Origin: Streptomyces toxytricini
GTDB taxonomy: Bacteria > Actinomycetota > Actinomycetes > Streptomycetales > Streptomycetaceae
Assembly: GCF_014649915.1 (NCBI RefSeq)
Contig: NZ_BMTY01000004.1
Coordinates: forward strand, 293,927 to 357,926
DNA length: 64,000 bases
Direction of reading: 5' to 3'
Shown piece by piece: positions 59,988 through 64,000 of this stretch (position 1 is the stretch's first letter; each line of letters opens with the position of its first letter). Both the position numbers and the translations under genes were made by a program. The notes below the pieces were generated by a model. It did no database searches. It had not been told where the DNA came from and saw nothing but the letters and a program-made list of their open reading frames with translations.

Positions 59988-60719
59988 CTACGCGGGGGCC
60001 GGCACCAGGAGCGGCGCCGGAGCGGTCCGGGGCCGCGGCAGGGCGAGCGCCTCGTCGTAGCGCCGGAGCACCAGGCGGGCCAGCGCCGGGTGGTCGCCCA
60101 GCGGGGCGGCGGCGGGGCCGGTCGCGGCGGCGGCGCTCTGTGCGGCGAACCGGCCGGGCGCGGTGAAGTACGAGGCCACGGCGATCCGGCGGTGGCCGCG
60201 GGCGGTCAGTGCGCGGACCGCGTCGGTGACCGAGGGCGGGGCGGCGGAGGCGTAGGCGGGGACGACCGGGGCGCCGCCGAGGCGTTCGGAGAGCAGGGCG
60301 GCGGTGCGGCGGGTGTCGGCCGCCGCGTCCGGATCGCGGGAACCGGCGGCGGCGAGGACGGCTGCGGTGTGCCGGGCCGGATGCCAGCCGGCCTCGCGGA
60401 GGCGGTCGTACAGGGCCTCGACGAGCAGGGGGTGCGGGCCGAGCGGGGCGGCCACGCGGGCGTCGGCATGGCCGGCGGCCGCCTCCGGGAGATCGCGTTT
60501 GACGTGGTGGCCCCGGCTGAGGAGCAGGGGGACGAGCACGGCCGGGCCGGAGGTGCGCTGCAGCGTGTCGGGGAGGAGGGGCCGGTTCAGCTCGACGTGG
60601 CCGAGGCGGACGTCGAGGCCGGGGCGCAGGGCGCGGACACGGGCGAGGAGGGCCTGCACGGCGGGGAGGGCGCGCGGGTCGCGGCTGCCGTGGGCGACGG
60701 CGACGAGGGTGGGCTGCAT
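59988..60719 (-). CDS. Sirohydrochlorin/cobaltochelatase CbiX-SirB family protein
   Basis: 243 residues. A two-repeat class II chelatase: AHGSRDPRALPAVQALLARVRAL (metal-binding His10) in the first half, LLLSRGHHVKRDLPEAAAGH, then a second similar unit AAAGSRDPDAAADTRRTAALLSERLGG in which the expected His is Ala (A-A-G-S). It inserts iron or cobalt into sirohydrochlorin. Given nirB and nasA nearby, siroheme (iron) is the likely product. Upstream is a divergent DUF218 gene. Confidence 0.87.
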   Translation of the reverse strand: MQPTLVAVAHGSRDPRALPAVQALLARVRALRPGLDVRLGHVELNRPLLPDTLQRTSGPAVLVPLLLSRGHHVKRDLPEAAAGHADARVAAPLGPHPLLVEALYDRLREAGWHPARHTAAVLAAAGSRDPDAAADTRRTAALLSERLGGAPVVPAYASAAPPSVTDAVRALTARGHRRIAVASYFTAPGRFAAQSAAAATGPAAAPLGDHPALARLVLRRYDEALALPRPRTAPAPLLVPAPA

Positions 60720-61072
60720 GCGTGGCTCCGTGGGGCCGGGCCCGCGGCGGGGGCGGGGGAGCGGGCGGGAGGGGACCCGGAGGGGTGCACCGGCTCGGCC
60801 GGGTCCGTCGTGCCCCCGATCCTGGGGGGCGCAGGTTGCGGCGACGTTGCGCCGCCGTGACGGGGGCTTTCGAGGGAACTCACTCGGTCATTCGTACGAG
60901 TGAAAGAGGGGGCGGGCGGAACTCGGGCGGCGGGCCGGTTCGTCAATCCGTGCGAACGGCGCGCGGTCCGCGGCTCCACCGGGGCGGCAGGGGCCGGGGC
61001 AGGCCAGGGCAAGCGCAGGACGGGATGGGACGGGGCAGGGCTGTGGGTGCGGACATCGGGAGGGGCAGGGCC

Positions 61073-62717
<1,645 letters not shown>

Positions 62718-62745
62718 CCCGGCCGGCCGGGGCGGCCGGGCGGCG

Positions 62746-62791
62746 ACCGGCCGCGGTGACCGGCCGCGGTGACCGGGCGGCAGCCGCCCGA
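62746..62791. repeat. 13-bp tandem repeat and hairpin after SDR gene
   Basis: GACCGGCCGCGGT occurs twice head to tail (62746-62758, 62759-62771) and starts a third time, followed by CGGGCGGC-A-GCCGCCCG (62775-62791), a perfect stem that may terminate the SDR transcript. Confidence 0.6.
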
Positions 62792-62887
62792 CGGCGGCCG
62801 CGTGGCAGGCAGGCCGCCATCGGCCGGGGCCCGCCGGTGGTCCTCACCGGGGCGCGGCGGGGGCGCTGAGGTGCCCGTACGGGAGGT

Positions 62888-62914
62888 GTAACCGGAGGCG
62901 GCGGCCCGTGTAAC
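62888..62914 (+). promoter_or_regulatory. Candidate GlnR half-sites upstream of nasA
   Basis: GTAAC at 62888-62892 and GTAAC at 62910-62914 are separated by 22 bp start to start, the period of gTnAC-N6-GnAAC-N6-gTnAC. The intervening GnAAC half-site is poor. nasA is a known GlnR target in streptomycetes. Low confidence. Confidence 0.35.
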
Positions 62915-62936
62915 ACCGCCGCCGCACGCTGGCCGC

Positions 62937-64000
62937 ATGCACACGCCCGACGCCGCCACCGCCACGCACTGCCCCTACTGCGCCCTCCAGTGCGGGATGA
63001 ACCTGCGCCCCGCGCCGGACGGGGCGAGTGCGGCGGTGGAGGAACGGACGGAGTTCCCCGTGAACCGGGGGGCGCTGTGCGGCAAGGGCCGCACGGCGCC
63101 CGCCGTGCTCTCCTCCCGGGTGCGCCTGACCGAGCCGCTCGTCCGCACCCGCGCCGGGCGGCTGGAGCCGGCCACCTGGGAGGAGGCCCTCGACGCCGTC
63201 GCCGAAGGTCTCGCCCGGACCCGGGACGCCCACGGGGCCGACGCCGTCGGGGTGTTCGGCGGGGGCGGGCTCACCAACGAGAAGGCGTACGCGCTCGGCA
63301 AGTTCGCCCGCATCGCCCTGCGCACCTCGCAGATCGACTACAACGGCCGGTTCTGCATGTCCTCGGCCGCGGCCGCCCACCAGCGGGCCTTCGGGCTGGA
63401 CCGGGGGCTGCCCTTCCCGCTGGAGGACATCCCGCGCACCGGCTGTGTGATCCTCGTCGGCTCCAACCCGGCCGAGACCATGCCGCCGGCCCTGCGCTAC
63501 TTCACCGAGCTCAAGGCCAACGGCGGCACCCTGATCGTCGTCGACCCGCGCCGCACCCGCACCGCCGAACAGGCCGACCTGCACCTGGCCCCCCGCCCCG
63601 GCACCGACCTGGCCCTCGCGCTCGGCCTGCTGCACCTGGTCGTCGCCGAGGGCCGCACCGACGAGGCGTTCATCGCGGAGCGCACCACCGGCTGGGAGGA
63701 GGCGCGGGCCGCGGCCATGGCGCACTGGCCGGAGCTGGTGGAGCGGATCACCGGCGTCCCCGTGCCGAAGCTCCGCGAGGCGGTGTCCCTGTTCTGCGCC
63801 CCGTCCTCGGCGATGGTCCTCACCGCCCGCGGCCCCGAGCAGCAGTCGAAGGGGACCGACACCGTCGGCGCCTGGATCAACCTGTGCCTGGCCACCGGCC
63901 GGGCCGGCCGGCCCCACTCCGGCTACGGCTGCCTCACCGGCCAGGGCAACGGCCAGGGCGGCCGCGAGCACGGCCAGAAGGCCGACCAGCTCCCCGGCTA
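62937..64000 (+). CDS. nasA: Assimilatory nitrate reductase, catalytic subunit (5' part, partial)
   Basis: The reading frame begins MHTPDAATATHCPYCALQCGMN at ATG 62937 and stays open to the window's end (354 codons). An N-terminal [4Fe-4S] motif C12-x2-C15-x3-C19 with C48-GK and a Mo-bis-MGD region RTSQIDYNGRFCMSSAAAAHQRAFG with the molybdenum ligand Cys140 mark a molybdopterin oxidoreductase, and FGGGGLTNEKAYALGKFARI and TLIVVDPRRTRTAEQADLHLAPRPGTDLALALGLLH are typical. NasA reduces nitrate to nitrite. A cytoplasmic form with no twin-arginine signal fits assimilation, in line with the nearby nirBD. Confidence 0.92.
   Translation, partial: MHTPDAATATHCPYCALQCGMNLRPAPDGASAAVEERTEFPVNRGALCGKGRTAPAVLSSRVRLTEPLVRTRAGRLEPATWEEALDAVAEGLARTRDAHGADAVGVFGGGGLTNEKAYALGKFARIALRTSQIDYNGRFCMSSAAAAHQRAFGLDRGLPFPLEDIPRTGCVILVGSNPAETMPPALRYFTELKANGGTLIVVDPRRTRTAEQADLHLAPRPGTDLALALGLLHLVVAEGRTDEAFIAERTTGWEEARAAAMAHWPELVERITGVPVPKLREAVSLFCAPSSAMVLTARGPEQQSKGTDTVGAWINLCLATGRAGRPHSGYGCLTGQGNGQGGREHGQKADQLPG

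Overview
This window reads as chromosomal core DNA of a Streptomyces-type actinobacterium. The evidence is very high G+C with G/C-rich third codon positions, frequent GTG starts, an hrcA-dnaJ pair behind a CIRCE operator, and a long conserved block of RNA/ribosome-maturation genes interleaved with typical streptomycete neighbours (DUF3097, class F sortase, NirBD with a GlnR-like site, znuACB-zur). I see no insertion sequence, prophage, CRISPR array, tRNA or rRNA. The species call is inference from gene content.

Layout. 1-5,100: the tail of comEC, a YceI-family protein, a small unknown gene, holA (DNA polymerase III delta), rpsT and lepA. 5,200-10,200: an acyl-CoA ligase, hemW, DUF3097 and a metallo-hydrolase. 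10,200-20,500: CIRCE-hrcA-dnaJ, a nitronate monooxygenase-like gene, rsmE, HIT, RNase Z-like, a PfkB kinase, phoH, ybeY, CorC-type and MmcQ-like genes, several overlapping by 4 bp. 20,800-24,600: a cytidine-deaminase-like protein without catalytic residues, an MFS/GlxA divergent pair, and era. 24,600-29,800: a methyltransferase, an acetyltransferase, an emfourin inhibitor with its M4 protease, then leuA behind a leucine-rich leader peptide. 30,200-34,800: a TerB-like protein, an NCS2 permease, recO and uppS. 34,800-39,600: the zinc operon znuA-znuC-znuB-zur, divergent from glyS. 39,600-47,900: an aldo/keto reductase-TetR operon behind a perfect palindrome, dusB, ppdK, a winged-helix regulator behind strongly folded DNA, and a VOC protein. 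47,900-64,000: nitrite reductase (FAD protein-nirB-nirD), a TauE-type permease, a sortase with a possible partner, a GGCT-like protein, dnaG, an FAD reductase, dgt, a CbiX/SirB-type chelatase, a DUF218 protein, an SDR, and the 5' part of nasA running off the window.

How they work together. HrcA/CIRCE, LepA, RsmE, YbeY, PhoH, Era and RNase Z form a translation and RNA quality-control neighbourhood. NasA (nitrate to nitrite), NirBD (nitrite to ammonium) and the sirohydrochlorin chelatase (siroheme for NirB) form an assimilatory nitrate pathway with GlnR-like boxes near both nasA and the nir operon. Zur, encoded last in the zinc-uptake operon, probably controls that operon through palindromes overlapping the znuA start. 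leuA appears to be controlled by ribosome stalling in its leader.

The least explained items are the non-catalytic cytidine-deaminase homologue, the paired palindromes before ppdK, the folded region before the regulator at 46,070, and the sortase/partner pair with no standard sorting motif.
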